64,000 nt of DNA, taken from positions 248,001 through 312,000 of the forward strand of contig NZ_CP159486.1 in the NCBI RefSeq assembly GCF_041902845.1, read 5' to 3'. Source of the stretch: Limibacterium fermenti (lineage in GTDB: Bacteria > Bacteroidota > Bacteroidia > Bacteroidales > Dysgonomonadaceae). Both the position numbers and the translations under genes were made by a program. Positions 24,311 to 34,061 of the stretch are shown here, one piece after another (the first letter of the stretch is position 1; each line of letters begins with the position of its first letter). The notes under the pieces are model-generated. The model was not told the DNA's origin, searched no databases, and worked only from the letters and a program-made list of their open reading frames with translations.

Positions 24311-25264
24311 TTAAAGAATCACTCCCAAGTCGGCTATAATTTGTTTGAGTATCGCATACTTCTGCATGACGATAGGATACTGGCCATAAAGGTTTGTAAA
24401 TTCTTCTTCGCTATATTCGAATACGGCATTGGTATAATCTTCCAAATCGTAGCTCTTCGCCTTGAAATTATACATATAAAATCCATAAGGGTTGCCATAA
24501 GCGTAGGCGCTGAGAAATCCCAGATCCATCATCGTCGGATGAATCTTGATGAAATCTTCCACCTCATGGCTATTTCCTGAATCCATTTTAAAGGTGCTAT
24601 AGTACTGGCTGCAGAACGAATAAAAAGAATCGAAAATGCTGGGGTCGAGTTTGCTGATCTTGCCGGCAACGATGGTTTTCAAAATCTGATTGCGGTAGGC
24701 CGTCTGCTCCTCATCGGTCATATCCGTCAATCCGCTTACCGCTATTGCCGTGCATCTCCAGCCTTGGAATACTACGGGATTCGTAAGGAGCATTTCGTAA
24801 TATGTACTGGCATTTGAAACATAATAATTGATCTTGTCGATCAATAAAAAAGAGAATGGGCGCAAGTCGGGACCGAGAGAAGGCAGTATCTTGTCCTGAA
24901 CGAACTGTGTAGCGACCTGTTTCTCTTTGTCGGTCTGGATATAGTCAAATTCGAAAATGTTATCCTTACTGCTTAGGGAACCCGTCATCGAATAGCCCAA
25001 ATTTACAGCCTGGTACGTATAGAATGGCGTATTGTCGGGATTGACGCTTGTCTGCTCTTTTTGGATGGTGTCGTTAAAAAGCAGATAGATGTGATGGGTG
25101 TCGTAAAAATGATGCTGCAATAGTTGGTCGTTGGCGCTGGCGCCATAAGGGGTCAGATAGTAATCTTTTTCCAACGCCCCTATTTCCACCTCATCCGAAC
25201 GACAACCGAAAAATGACAATGCCAGGAAGTTTAATCCCAATAAAAAGAATATCTTACTTTTCAT
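24311..25264 (-). CDS. SusD-linked lipoprotein, zinc-metallohydrolase-like but lacking HExxH
   Basis: Starting at the ATG 25262-25264 gives a 317-residue protein with a clear lipoprotein signal (FLALSFFGC). A longer frame reaches 25342 but adds a non-signal extension. Size, position after SusD and general sequence style resemble the substrate-import-associated lipoproteins of Bacteroidetes (TIGR04549-like), which carry HExxH. No HExxH is present here, so if it belongs to that group it is inactive or diverged. A binding role at the cell surface is likely. Function is not otherwise assigned. Confidence 0.8.
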   Translation of the reverse strand: MKSKIFFLLGLNFLALSFFGCRSDEVEIGALEKDYYLTPYGASANDQLLQHHFYDTHHIYLLFNDTIQKEQTSVNPDNTPFYTYQAVNLGYSMTGSLSSKDNIFEFDYIQTDKEKQVATQFVQDKILPSLGPDLRPFSFLLIDKINYYVSNASTYYEMLLTNPVVFQGWRCTAIAVSGLTDMTDEEQTAYRNQILKTIVAGKISKLDPSIFDSFYSFCSQYYSTFKMDSGNSHEVEDFIKIHPTMMDLGFLSAYAYGNPYGFYMYNFKAKSYDLEDYTNAVFEYSEEEFTNLYGQYPIVMQKYAILKQIIADLGVIL

Positions 25265-25280
25265 TTGTCTGTAATATTTT

Positions 25281-26840
25281 TTAATAGTTAATTGTTTTGA
25301 TAATGGACCTTGGGGGCCTGCTGTTATTCGGCATTCCGACATTAAAACTGATCACTTCGCGGGGTATGGGAAGAGTGTAAGCCTCATCATTCGGTTGAAG
25401 TTCGTAGACCGATGTTTGAACGGGAACATTTCCGCCGGTCGTCCAACTATATTCAAAAGTGGTGTAACTGTGTTGGATCGTTTTTGAAAACGGATATACA
25501 CTGTTCACCGTGTAACGGCGCAGATCAAACCACCGATGGCCTTCCAGACACAATTCGCGTTCACGTTCATCCCGTATCGCCTCGATCAGGTCATTGCCGG
25601 ATGCCGTTACATCCTGATATTCGGAATTTCTGATACGCTTTTTGCGTAATGAGTTCAGCGCATTTTGCGCGACGGATGTCTCTCCTTTATAAGCCGCGGC
25701 TTCCGCCAGATTAAGATAAGCCTCCGATGTCCGGAACAGGAAATTGGCCGATAAGGATGTCTTTTCGAGGTCTAAAACTTCGCCGCCTTTCACATATTCA
25801 GCATAACTCTCCGCGTCGTTCCATTTCACATAATAGGTTTTGCGCAGGTCGTTGTCGTCATAAAGCCCCCAAAGATAATCAGACACCCCAAAGTCGGCGA
25901 TGTAGTTTGTGATGGAACTTCTTACGCCGCCGTTACCCATAGAGAAGATCACTTCCGGCAAACGGGGATTCAAGAAGGACGTGGAACCGTCCATTGCGTT
26001 CAAGTCTTGCAAGCTATTGTCACCGGCGTTTATGACCTTGTCGGCATATTCCATCGCCTTATCGTTGTCCTGCATATATAAGTACAAGCGGCTCAGCAAT
26101 AGTTCGGCCGCCGTCTTGTTGGCGCGATAATAACTCTTTCGGGTAGTGCCGTCCAACAACTCTTCGGCTTGCAGAAGATCGGCAATCGCTTGTTCATACA
26201 CTTCCTGTACCGTATTTCGGCTGAACAGCTTGTCCTCAATAAATTCCGTAAGCTTGACCGGAACGGCAGGATCGGTGGCTGCCGTTGCCGCGTTATAAGG
26301 TTTCCCGTAAAGATTGGCAAGCGTGAAGTAATAAGTTCCGCGTAGAAAGAAAGCTTCTCCTTTGATACGTTGCTTCTCCAGTTCATCCCGGCTGTCTTTG
26401 CCGTCGTGATTGTCGATAGTTGCAATGATCATATTCGCGATATTAATGTGCATATATATCATGCTCCAATCATTATCTTCTTTACGAATAGACGTTTGTG
26501 CATAGTTTATCCCCACCGACTGCTGCCAGGTATAGTAGCCGAAATATTTCTCACGGACATCCCACAAGGCTCCTTTATTGGTCGTATTGGTTATGTTTTC
26601 ACTCACTTCGTCGGCCATCAGGTGGATATAGGGATAATACCAGGGTTTCTCGATATACTCCTCCGATAATGCAAATGAGGCCGGAGTTCCCGTAGGCATG
26701 TATCCGCTTCCCAACAGCAGCTCATCCAGATCTTCATAACCACGTACATAGGACGTGTCTTGAGAATATTCTTCCAAAAAATCGCCACATGAAGAAAGTC
26801 CGAATGTGAGCACCACTAATAATATGTTTATTTTTTTCAT
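25281..26840 (-). CDS. SusD/RagB family nutrient-binding lipoprotein
   Basis: A 519-residue protein with a lipoprotein signal (VLTFGLSSC, Cys18). SusD-type features are the EEYSQDTSYVRGYEDLDELL start, the FLRGTYYFTLANLYGKPYNA helix pair, TPR-like repeats, and the C-terminal RDERERELCLEGHRWFDLRR motif that nearly all SusD proteins share. It caps its SusC partner at the outer membrane and captures substrate. It lies 12 bases after susC-like. The substrate cannot be told from sequence. Confidence 0.96.
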   Translation of the reverse strand: MKKINILLVVLTFGLSSCGDFLEEYSQDTSYVRGYEDLDELLLGSGYMPTGTPASFALSEEYIEKPWYYPYIHLMADEVSENITNTTNKGALWDVREKYFGYYTWQQSVGINYAQTSIRKEDNDWSMIYMHINIANMIIATIDNHDGKDSRDELEKQRIKGEAFFLRGTYYFTLANLYGKPYNAATAATDPAVPVKLTEFIEDKLFSRNTVQEVYEQAIADLLQAEELLDGTTRKSYYRANKTAAELLLSRLYLYMQDNDKAMEYADKVINAGDNSLQDLNAMDGSTSFLNPRLPEVIFSMGNGGVRSSITNYIADFGVSDYLWGLYDDNDLRKTYYVKWNDAESYAEYVKGGEVLDLEKTSLSANFLFRTSEAYLNLAEAAAYKGETSVAQNALNSLRKKRIRNSEYQDVTASGNDLIEAIRDERERELCLEGHRWFDLRRYTVNSVYPFSKTIQHSYTTFEYSWTTGGNVPVQTSVYELQPNDEAYTLPIPREVISFNVGMPNNSRPPRSIIKTINY

Positions 26841-26852
26841 GTTCTGAATGCT

Positions 26853-29800
26853 TTAAAATGAAATATCTAATCCGAATGTGTATGAAGGACAATCCGTGAG
26901 TTGAACTTCTGAAAATCCGCTTTGTTGCGGTGTCTGGCCTTTTAGTTTACTCGAACAGAAAGTATATAGATTATTTCCTGAAAGATTGAGGGCCAGTCGG
27001 GACAATCCGAAAGTGCTGAGAATTTCAGACTTAAATTCATACGTAAGCGACAGCGTGGATATCTTCAGATAATCGCCGCTCACCACCCGGATATCGCTAT
27101 AATTGTATTCCTCAAAGTTACTGGGTGCGATAGTTGCCAGTTCCTGGTTGCGCAAACTCCAATGCGCCGCGTATGCAAGAGGATTGGGAATATTCGTTAT
27201 CGATTCGTCTCCCGGTTTTGACCAATGGTCTACTAAGTCTTTGCTTACATTCGTCCAAGGAACAAACACATTACTCTTAAAGAGTTTGAATAAACGTACT
27301 TTCGAACCGATACTATAATTGAACACGGCATTTAAACGCCAGTTATTGTAACGCAATGTGTTGTTGAACGTACCGGATATGGTGGGTTCACGATTTCCCG
27401 ACTCTTCGAGAATGTTCGTGTATAATCCGTATTTTGTCATCTTCACGAGTTCCTCCTGACGTTCCTCTCCATCATCAAATACGGGAGTTCCGTTATTCGG
27501 ATTCAGCCCGGCAAATTTATAAGAATAGAATGTTCCTATCGGTTTGCCTTTGCTTAAAGCGGTGCCGTTAAGGAAATCGGTCAGTTCGTATTGATCTTCT
27601 CCGGGAAGCGTTTCCAATTTGTTGAATATTTTGGAGAATGAGGTGGATAATATCCAGTCGAAATCTTTTGTCCGTATAGGCGAAATCGTCAGGGCGAGAG
27701 AATAACCGTTGTTGCTGATATTTCCCGAATTGACAAGATATTCACCGACACCGTTCACGGAGGATACGGTTTTTGTGAGGAAGGCATCTTTTGTTTTTTT
27801 GAAATACATTTCGCCTTCAAATTGCAACCTCCGGTCGAAAAAGGAGAGTGTAATGCCTGTATTGGTGGATGTCGTTTTTTCCCAACGCAAATTCGGATTC
27901 GGATAGACGAGCAGTTCCGACACCAGTTCCCCGTAAAGCGGATTGGTCGGCAATTGACGGATGATCATTTGCGGAGACTGTCCTTTCATCATATTTCCTT
28001 GATAGCCGTAAGAAGCCTTTAGCATGATAAAATCGATCCAGTCGCGTTTTAAAAATGCATGTTCGGAAATGTTGTAGTTTCCGGAGATGCTCCATATCGG
28101 CAACAACTTTTCATTGCTCCGATCCCCGAACTTATTCGACCCATCCATACGGGCATTGGTGTTCAACGTAAATAAGTTTTTATAAGTGTACGATATCGTC
28201 GCATAACCCGACAACAAATTTGTCAGGTCGTCCGTAATGGTCGGATAGGCATTTTGTTGTAACCAGTCTTTGTAGTACGGGTAATCGTCCAGTTCGGTAT
28301 AAGAGAATTGGCGTCCGCGATCTTCATAATATCCGCGATAGACGCTTCCCATAGCGTTGTATTTTGTCGAATTAGCTTCCGTACCGACACTCGCATTAAT
28401 GTAATGATCGGGGTTTCCGTTTACATATTTGTTGAAATCGACTTGCATCCGCAGCATCCAATTTTTGTTGCGATAACGATTTGAGGTCAGTTCACCGCCA
28501 AACGGCAATTCCGATGAGGATCCTTCCCCGCTTGCCGGAGTGGTTCCGTATTCGCTATGGCGTAATATCGCCACACGATTGGTTTTCTCACCCCACCATT
28601 TCTCCTGATCGGTTGCCGATGTCTGGTAAGATGCTATTAAACTCGCTTTTAAATAGTCGGTAAATTTACCCTTGAGCGTAAAGTTCACATTCACGGAATT
28701 ACCCTCTTGCTTGTTATAACTATTGGCAAGTTCGTTCATGATGTTATAGTTGTAGTATTCGTTTATTGCATTGCCCCTGGTTTTATAGTAGGCGTAATCG
28801 CCGTTACCGTCGTATGCCGGAATTGCGCGGCTGGCATTATAAGCATAATCCAACGGCGACAGATCTTCTATCGAATATTGGCGATTGCTCACATTTCCAA
28901 TCATGACCAAAGATGTCGAGAACATGCGCGACAGATCCGAATCCAGATGCATGGAGAAAGAATAGCGTTCATTCTTGTTCCCGCGAATGACATCATTGTC
29001 AATAGTATATCCGACGGAACCATAGTAGCGTGTTTCTTTCGACCCTCCGGATAAGCTCACCGAATGTTGCGAGGAGAGGGCATCCCGCGTAAGAATATCA
29101 AACCAGTCGGTATTCAAGCCCTCCAATTTTTGCACTTGCCGGGCGAACTCTTCCTGATTCATCATTCCCTGATAATATTGTTGTGCCAGCGACTCATAAC
29201 CGACATTGAGTTCGGCCGAACCGAAATCATACCCGTTTTGAACAAGATAACGAGAGAAATCAATCCGTTCGGCGGAGTTCATTAAATTGATTCTTTTGTC
29301 GGTATAACGCGGGCGACGTTTGTATGACAGGGTCATATGGTAATTTACAATAGGTTTTCCCTCACGGCCTTTCTTGGTCGTCACCACAATTACGCCGTTA
29401 GCTGCTTTAGCGCCATAAAGGGCTGTGGCGCTGGCATCTTTTAAAACATCTATCCGCTCGATATCCTGTGGATTGATACCGGCTATGGCGTTCCCGATCC
29501 TGTTGATATAGTCGGGATTGTTCAATTCTTCCGGGCTTACATTGACCGGATCTTGCAGTACGACGCCGTCAAGGACCCATAGCGGTTCACGGTTGCCGAC
29601 AAGAGTGGATGTGCCACGAATACGCAGACGGGGAACAACCCCTACTTCGCCGGAGTTATTCATGAAAACCATATCGGGTATTTGGCCTTCCAACATTTGA
29701 TCGATGCTCGTCACACCCGGGCGCATGATATCCTCCGCTTTTAACGACGTTACCGAACTGGTCAGTTTCCGCCGGTCTACAATGTTATAACCGGTTACGA

Positions 29801-30401
29801 CCACTTCATCGATATGAATGTCATTTTGTAAAATGATATCTTTATGCAAAGGCGTGCCTCCTTCGGGAAAAGCCACTTCTATTGTGCTGCCTATAAAAGA
29901 GTAGATCACTTTGCAGGCTTCTTTCGGAATAGATAGCTTGTATCGGCCTTCCGAATCGGAAAATGTTTGGTAGGTAGAGTTCGGAATGTACACATTCACC
30001 CCCGGTAAAACTTCACCTTTTTCATCTTTTATGACACCGGTCACTAATCGCAGCGTAAGGTCTTTTTGCTGCCGTGTCACCGTCACAAAGTGCCCGTCAA
30101 TCTGATAGGTATATCCCGTCCCCTCCATCACCTTGTCCATCACAGGCCTTACCGGTTGGTCGGAGCATTGAATCGTTATTGGAGGCATATTCCGTATCTC
30201 TTCGGAATTATATAGGAAATTTAACCCTGTCTGCTTTTTTACGATGTCAAAGAATTCTTTGACCGTCGCCTCTTTTAAATCAAGAGAAACTTTCATCGTA
30301 TCCAACGTTTCTGCCGCCATTGTTTGCCGCCCGGGGACTGACAGCAAAAAGAGGACACATAGAAATGTCAGCATATGCCCACTCCTTTTTTTCTTTCTCA
30401 T
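26853..30401 (-). CDS. SusC/RagA family TonB-dependent transporter with N-terminal STN domain
   Basis: An 1182-residue protein. Signal peptide, then an STN (secretin/TonB short) domain at about 30-105, then a carboxypeptidase-regulatory-like domain at about 115-205 (GVIKDEKGEVLPGVNVYIPN), then a plug with the SusC motif (GTSTLVGNREPLWVLDGVVL, then IERIDVLKDASATALYGAKA and ANGVIVVTTKKG), then a barrel to the terminal F. The STN domain marks transporters that signal through a FecR-type anti-sigma factor, and a FecR gene lies one base upstream with an ECF sigma gene beyond it. It imports a substrate in partnership with the following SusD. Confidence 0.97.
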   Translation of the reverse strand: MRKKKRSGHMLTFLCVLFLLSVPGRQTMAAETLDTMKVSLDLKEATVKEFFDIVKKQTGLNFLYNSEEIRNMPPITIQCSDQPVRPVMDKVMEGTGYTYQIDGHFVTVTRQQKDLTLRLVTGVIKDEKGEVLPGVNVYIPNSTYQTFSDSEGRYKLSIPKEACKVIYSFIGSTIEVAFPEGGTPLHKDIILQNDIHIDEVVVTGYNIVDRRKLTSSVTSLKAEDIMRPGVTSIDQMLEGQIPDMVFMNNSGEVGVVPRLRIRGTSTLVGNREPLWVLDGVVLQDPVNVSPEELNNPDYINRIGNAIAGINPQDIERIDVLKDASATALYGAKAANGVIVVTTKKGREGKPIVNYHMTLSYKRRPRYTDKRINLMNSAERIDFSRYLVQNGYDFGSAELNVGYESLAQQYYQGMMNQEEFARQVQKLEGLNTDWFDILTRDALSSQHSVSLSGGSKETRYYGSVGYTIDNDVIRGNKNERYSFSMHLDSDLSRMFSTSLVMIGNVSNRQYSIEDLSPLDYAYNASRAIPAYDGNGDYAYYKTRGNAINEYYNYNIMNELANSYNKQEGNSVNVNFTLKGKFTDYLKASLIASYQTSATDQEKWWGEKTNRVAILRHSEYGTTPASGEGSSSELPFGGELTSNRYRNKNWMLRMQVDFNKYVNGNPDHYINASVGTEANSTKYNAMGSVYRGYYEDRGRQFSYTELDDYPYYKDWLQQNAYPTITDDLTNLLSGYATISYTYKNLFTLNTNARMDGSNKFGDRSNEKLLPIWSISGNYNISEHAFLKRDWIDFIMLKASYGYQGNMMKGQSPQMIIRQLPTNPLYGELVSELLVYPNPNLRWEKTTSTNTGITLSFFDRRLQFEGEMYFKKTKDAFLTKTVSSVNGVGEYLVNSGNISNNGYSLALTISPIRTKDFDWILSTSFSKIFNKLETLPGEDQYELTDFLNGTALSKGKPIGTFYSYKFAGLNPNNGTPVFDDGEERQEELVKMTKYGLYTNILEESGNREPTISGTFNNTLRYNNWRLNAVFNYSIGSKVRLFKLFKSNVFVPWTNVSKDLVDHWSKPGDESITNIPNPLAYAAHWSLRNQELATIAPSNFEEYNYSDIRVVSGDYLKISTLSLTYEFKSEILSTFGLSRLALNLSGNNLYTFCSSKLKGQTPQQSGFSEVQLTDCPSYTFGLDISF

Positions 30402-30402
30402 T

Positions 30403-31599
30403 TCACTTCTTTTTTTTGTCTATATTATTACGGTTCTTCAGAATTACATTTTCTTCTGTTATTGAGATCTCAAGGTTCGTCACTCGCTCGATGGCATTCA
30501 GTACCGGAATGATAGAACTGTACCGGTCGATGTCGCCGGTAAACAGCATCCGTCGAATGTCGTCCGACTCAAAGATTACCTTTTTTCCATACCAAACGGA
30601 AATCACGTCCATCAGTTCTTCAAACGTACAATTTTCAAATACAAAATGTCCTGTATTCCATGCCACGTACGATTCTACATTCACACTTTTCACCTCCGCT
30701 TCAGGAAGCGATGAGTATAGTACCGCCAATTCGCCGGGTTTTATTATCCGTTCTTCTCCCTTTTGAGGCGTAACACTTACGGAACCGTCTACCAAAACGA
30801 CTTTTGTACATCCCATTGTGTTCGTATTGACATTGAAGGAGGTGCCGTATTGTGTCACGACACCTGATGATGTTACTACGCGAAACGGACGATCCTGCTC
30901 TTTGGCTACTTGAAAATAGGCTTCCCCGTCCAGATAAACGGTGCGGTCGTGAGAGCTGAAGTGTGATGGATACTTTAGGGTCGTATTATAATTCAGGTGA
31001 ACGATTGTTCCATCTTCCAATGCCACCCAATACTCACTGTCGGAAAGAGTCATTAATTGATTATTTCCGGATTCGGAGACTGTCTTTTCTTTATTTTCCT
31101 GCAATGAAAAAGCCGATTCTCTATTTCCTTTTCTTTGCAAAGGCCACCGCAAGGGAGTGTTTAAATTTATCTTTTCCCCGTCGGCGAAAATAAGGGTTGC
31201 CCTTTGTTTACCCATTTGTTCGGAGCGTTTCATCGCGATACGCGTCTCATAAGGGAGCGTCTCGTTGAAGTCCATCCGTCCCGATATCCACATACTGATT
31301 ATCACGCCTGCAATAGGAAGCAGAAGCATGGCCGCATAGCGAAGCACTTTTTTCCATTGAATGGAACGAATGGCCGGATGCTCCTTCCGGAAGTTCATCC
31401 AAGCTCTTTGTTCATCGATCTCCGTATAGCTTTCATAACGTTTTCTGAAGTTGGTGGCCGACATGAACTGTTCATACATGACCCTGTTCTCTGGAGAACT
31501 TTCTATCCATGCATTCAGTCTTTTCCGGTCGTCTTCGGTCAGCTCTCCCGTCAACTGTTCCCGGATAATTGAATTTATACTTCTTTTATGTATCGCCAT
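30403..31599 (-). CDS. FecR-type anti-sigma factor
   Basis: A 398-residue protein with a cytoplasmic N-terminal part (1-82), one membrane segment (about 84-104, LRYAAMLLLPIAGVIISMWI), a periplasmic FecR domain (about 200-295, with TVYLDGEAYFQVAKEQDRPF) and a C-terminal DUF4974 region. It is expected to hold the ECF sigma factor until the SusC-type transporter signals through its STN domain. Its stop codon ends one base from the transporter start codon. Confidence 0.95.
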   Translation of the reverse strand: MAIHKRSINSIIREQLTGELTEDDRKRLNAWIESSPENRVMYEQFMSATNFRKRYESYTEIDEQRAWMNFRKEHPAIRSIQWKKVLRYAAMLLLPIAGVIISMWISGRMDFNETLPYETRIAMKRSEQMGKQRATLIFADGEKINLNTPLRWPLQRKGNRESAFSLQENKEKTVSESGNNQLMTLSDSEYWVALEDGTIVHLNYNTTLKYPSHFSSHDRTVYLDGEAYFQVAKEQDRPFRVVTSSGVVTQYGTSFNVNTNTMGCTKVVLVDGSVSVTPQKGEERIIKPGELAVLYSSLPEAEVKSVNVESYVAWNTGHFVFENCTFEELMDVISVWYGKKVIFESDDIRRMLFTGDIDRYSSIIPVLNAIERVTNLEISITEENVILKNRNNIDKKKK

Positions 31600-31860
31600 T
31601 TTTTTAGTTTATCTATTAATTGAGACAAGTGAGTGTGAAAAGTGAGGGACAGATATTCTTCATTTTTTTAATCATAAAGAATGAATTTGTCCTTAAAATA
31701 TTTCTTTTTGATCTTATTCGGGCGGTTTTGTTTGGCGTATTGTTCTATCCGTATCGGCGCTTGTCAGGGACGTGTGAATCGATAAAAAAGTTAAATTCCG
31801 GCAAGCATACATTCTTATCCATGCGATTCGGTGAAGAAATAAAAAACCGGGTGACAATGA

Positions 31861-32430
31861 TTATAAAAGTAAAAACTCAAGGAATACCAGGGATTGATTG
31901 ATTAACTTCGTCCGGAGGGAAGACATTCCTCGTTTTTTTTGGGTCTTTACCGTTTCCAGTGAAACCTGAAGTATCGCCGCAATCTCGTCATTTTTCTTCC
32001 CTTCCATGGCAAGCAGGAAAACTTCCCTGCACCGTTTCGGCAGGGCATCGATAGCCTGAAAAAGCAAACGATAGATTTCCTCACTGAAAAAATCGTCGGC
32101 GTCCTCTCCTGCGAAATAATGCTCTTTATAATGGTCTGCGACTTTCTGTAGGTGGTCGCTCTCAATATCTTTATGCTTAAGATAATTCAACGAAGCGTTC
32201 CGTACCGAATTGTAAAGATAGGTTTGCAGGGATATTAATGATCGAAAAGATAATTTCTTCTCCCAAAGAGTCGTAAAGAAGGTTCCGACAATGTCTTCTG
32301 CGGCTTCCACTTCGCCGACCATCTGTATGGAATAGCCCACCAACGCTTTATAATAGGCCTTATAAAGCGCACGGAAAGCCGCCGCATCCATTTTATTAAT
32401 CTGATCCAAAGAGAAATGATTGATATCCAT
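31861..32430 (-). CDS. ECF RNA polymerase sigma factor
   Basis: A 189-residue protein with region 2 (about 20-90, with AEDIVGTFFTTLWEKK) and region 4 (about 125-175, LPKRCREVFLLAMEGKKNDE, IAAILQVSLETVKTQKKRG). It is the expected activator of the FecR/SusC operon downstream, 261 bases away. That gap (31600-31860) shows no gene and is a likely site for the sigma-dependent promoter. Confidence 0.95.
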   Translation of the reverse strand: MDINHFSLDQINKMDAAAFRALYKAYYKALVGYSIQMVGEVEAAEDIVGTFFTTLWEKKLSFRSLISLQTYLYNSVRNASLNYLKHKDIESDHLQKVADHYKEHYFAGEDADDFFSEEIYRLLFQAIDALPKRCREVFLLAMEGKKNDEIAAILQVSLETVKTQKKRGMSSLRTKLINQSLVFLEFLLL

Positions 32431-32447
32431 ACAGGAGAATTAGGCTG

Positions 32448-32455
32448 CAAATATA
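32448..32455 (-). promoter_or_regulatory. -7 element before the ECF sigma gene
   Basis: The minus strand reads TATATTTG, a perfect TAnnTTTG, 18 bases before the sigma start codon. No clear -33 TTG is present at the usual distance. Confidence 0.45.
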
Positions 32456-32643
32456 TAAAAAAGTTGACATTTTATACGCACGACCATAAAAATCCATTGA
32501 AGGGGATTCGCAATGGTATTCGGGTATCTCCGTATTTCTAAATCAATTGCCCCGTTGCCTTCATCTTTATCGCTTAATTAAATTCGCGAAGAGCTATTTC
32601 CGAATGAACAAAAGTTGCGAGGGTGAAATTTGTTCCGCAAAGA

Positions 32644-32675
32644 TTGGTAAAATCATTTCGTTGAGGTTATCTTTG
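32644..32675 (+). promoter_or_regulatory. Promoter of the DUF1080 lipoprotein gene
   Basis: TTG (32644-32646), 21 bp, TATCTTTG (32668-32675): a strong match to the Bacteroidetes consensus. The start codon is about 76 bases downstream. The divergent gap 32431-32751 shows no other feature apart from the sigma-gene -7 element. Confidence 0.6.
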
Positions 32676-32751
32676 CGGGGTATAAGTTTTAACGAACCAT
32701 TATCGAGGATAAAAGCTACGGACGATATCATCGGTACTAATTAAAAAACAA

Positions 32752-33387
32752 ATGAAAACAACAGCCATTGCATTTTTCGCAGCCGCCCTTATTTTTATGT
32801 CCGGCTGCAGTGAGAAAAAAGAACGTCTTTTTAATGGAAAAGATTTGACGAACTGGAATTTTGTCGTCGAAAACGACGCCCGTCCCGCGAGTGAAGTCTT
32901 TCTGGTTGAGGATGGAGTCATCCTGATAAAGGGCGAGCCTTTCGGTTATATGTTTACGAAGGAGAAATACGGCGATTGCACTCTGGAAGCTGAGTGGCGA
33001 TGGGTGGACGAACCGGCCAACAGTGGTATTTTCGTGTTGATAGAGGAGCCGGCGAATCCTTTTCCGAAAGGAATAGAAAGTCAGTTAAAAGCCGGGCAGG
33101 CGGGAGATCTCGTTCTTTTGAAAGGAGCCGACCTCCGGGAATATGTGTTACCCGAAGGCGCTACCGAACGTCCTGCTTTTCCAATTATCTCCAAACAAGA
33201 GGAGTCGAGTGAAAAACTTGCCGGGGAATGGAATAAAGCCCGTATCGTCCTTCAAGACGGCGTGGTAGAAGTGTATATCAACGGAATCCTTCAAAACCGG
33301 GCGACGAGCGATGTGAAAGAAGGCTACATCGGATTGCAGAGTGAAGGCGGGGAGGTGCAGTTTCGCCATGTGACCGTTACGCGATAA
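32752..33387 (+). CDS. DUF1080 (3-keto-disaccharide hydrolase-like) lipoprotein
   Basis: A 211-residue protein with a lipoprotein signal (FMSGC, Cys19) and a concanavalin-like DUF1080 domain: RLFNGKDLTNWNFVVEN, a YGDCTLEAEWRW strand, NSGIFVLIEE, and the closing EGYIGLQSEGGEVQFRHVTV. The DUF1080 family includes enzymes that cleave 3-keto-glycosides. It stands alone on the plus strand with its own promoter, next to the uptake operon but transcribed away from it. Confidence 0.9.
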   Translation: MKTTAIAFFAAALIFMSGCSEKKERLFNGKDLTNWNFVVENDARPASEVFLVEDGVILIKGEPFGYMFTKEKYGDCTLEAEWRWVDEPANSGIFVLIEEPANPFPKGIESQLKAGQAGDLVLLKGADLREYVLPEGATERPAFPIISKQEESSEKLAGEWNKARIVLQDGVVEVYINGILQNRATSDVKEGYIGLQSEGGEVQFRHVTVTR

Positions 33388-33570
33388 TCCCGGTGAATAC
33401 AGAAAAGGATTCAGGGTATGGGCGGCGCCCGCATAACGATGCATTCTCGTTCTGAAATAGTTGGTTGATAGAACTTTTTTCGATACGGCTTGAAATATCG
33501 GTATTTTTTTACTTTCTTTGCATACCTATACATTATGTAAGAAGAAATGTTTCATTAAACGAATCAATTT

Positions 33571-33987
33571 ATGTCATTCAGATCAGAACTTCAAGAATTT
33601 TTAATCCGCGGCAGCGTGGTCGATATGGCTGTCGGGATCGTTATCGGCGGCGCTTTCGGCAAGATCGTCACCTCGTTTGTCAACGACATCCTGATGCCTC
33701 CGATTTCGTTGCTGTTAAAAGACGGATATTTCTCCGATGTGAAGTTGGTGCTCCGCCAAGCCGTGTTGCAGGGCGACGAAATCATTACTCCCGCCATTAC
33801 GTGGAATTTCGGCTCGTTTTTGCAAGCTGTGTTGGATTTCCTGATTGTCGGTACGGCGATTTTCCTTGTCATTAAAGGGATGAACAAGCTGAAACGCAAA
33901 AAGGAAGAAGTTCCGGCCGCTCCTCCGGCACCCACCACCGAAGAAAAGCTGTTGACGGAAATACGCGACTTGCTCGAGAAGAAATAA
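33571..33987 (+). CDS. mscL: Large-conductance mechanosensitive channel
   Basis: A 138-residue protein with MscL features: FLIRGSVVDMAVGIVIGGAF at the first membrane segment (about 9-40), FVNDILMPPISLLL, a second membrane segment (about 80-105) and a charged C-terminal helix (EEKLLTEIRDLLEKK). It opens under high membrane tension to release solutes in hypo-osmotic shock. The length is normal. The following inverted repeat is its terminator. Confidence 0.97.
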   Translation: MSFRSELQEFLIRGSVVDMAVGIVIGGAFGKIVTSFVNDILMPPISLLLKDGYFSDVKLVLRQAVLQGDEIITPAITWNFGSFLQAVLDFLIVGTAIFLVIKGMNKLKRKKEEVPAAPPAPTTEEKLLTEIRDLLEKK

Positions 33988-33993
33988 TTTGCT

Positions 33994-34061
33994 AATAAGC
34001 TAATAAGCGAATAAGCGAATATGCTAATTTGCACATTAGCTTATTCGCTTATTAGCTTATT
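33994..34061. terminator. 23-bp perfect inverted repeat built from TAAGC-type units
   Basis: Bases 33994-34016 and 34039-34061 are perfect complements around a 22-base loop. It lies between the convergent mscL and 34057-34824 genes and overlaps the latter stop codon. The arms are themselves made of short repeats (AATAAGC, TAATAAGC, GAATAAGC), and the loop contains GCACATT, the unit also repeated at the other end of the neighbouring gene. Confidence 0.7.
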
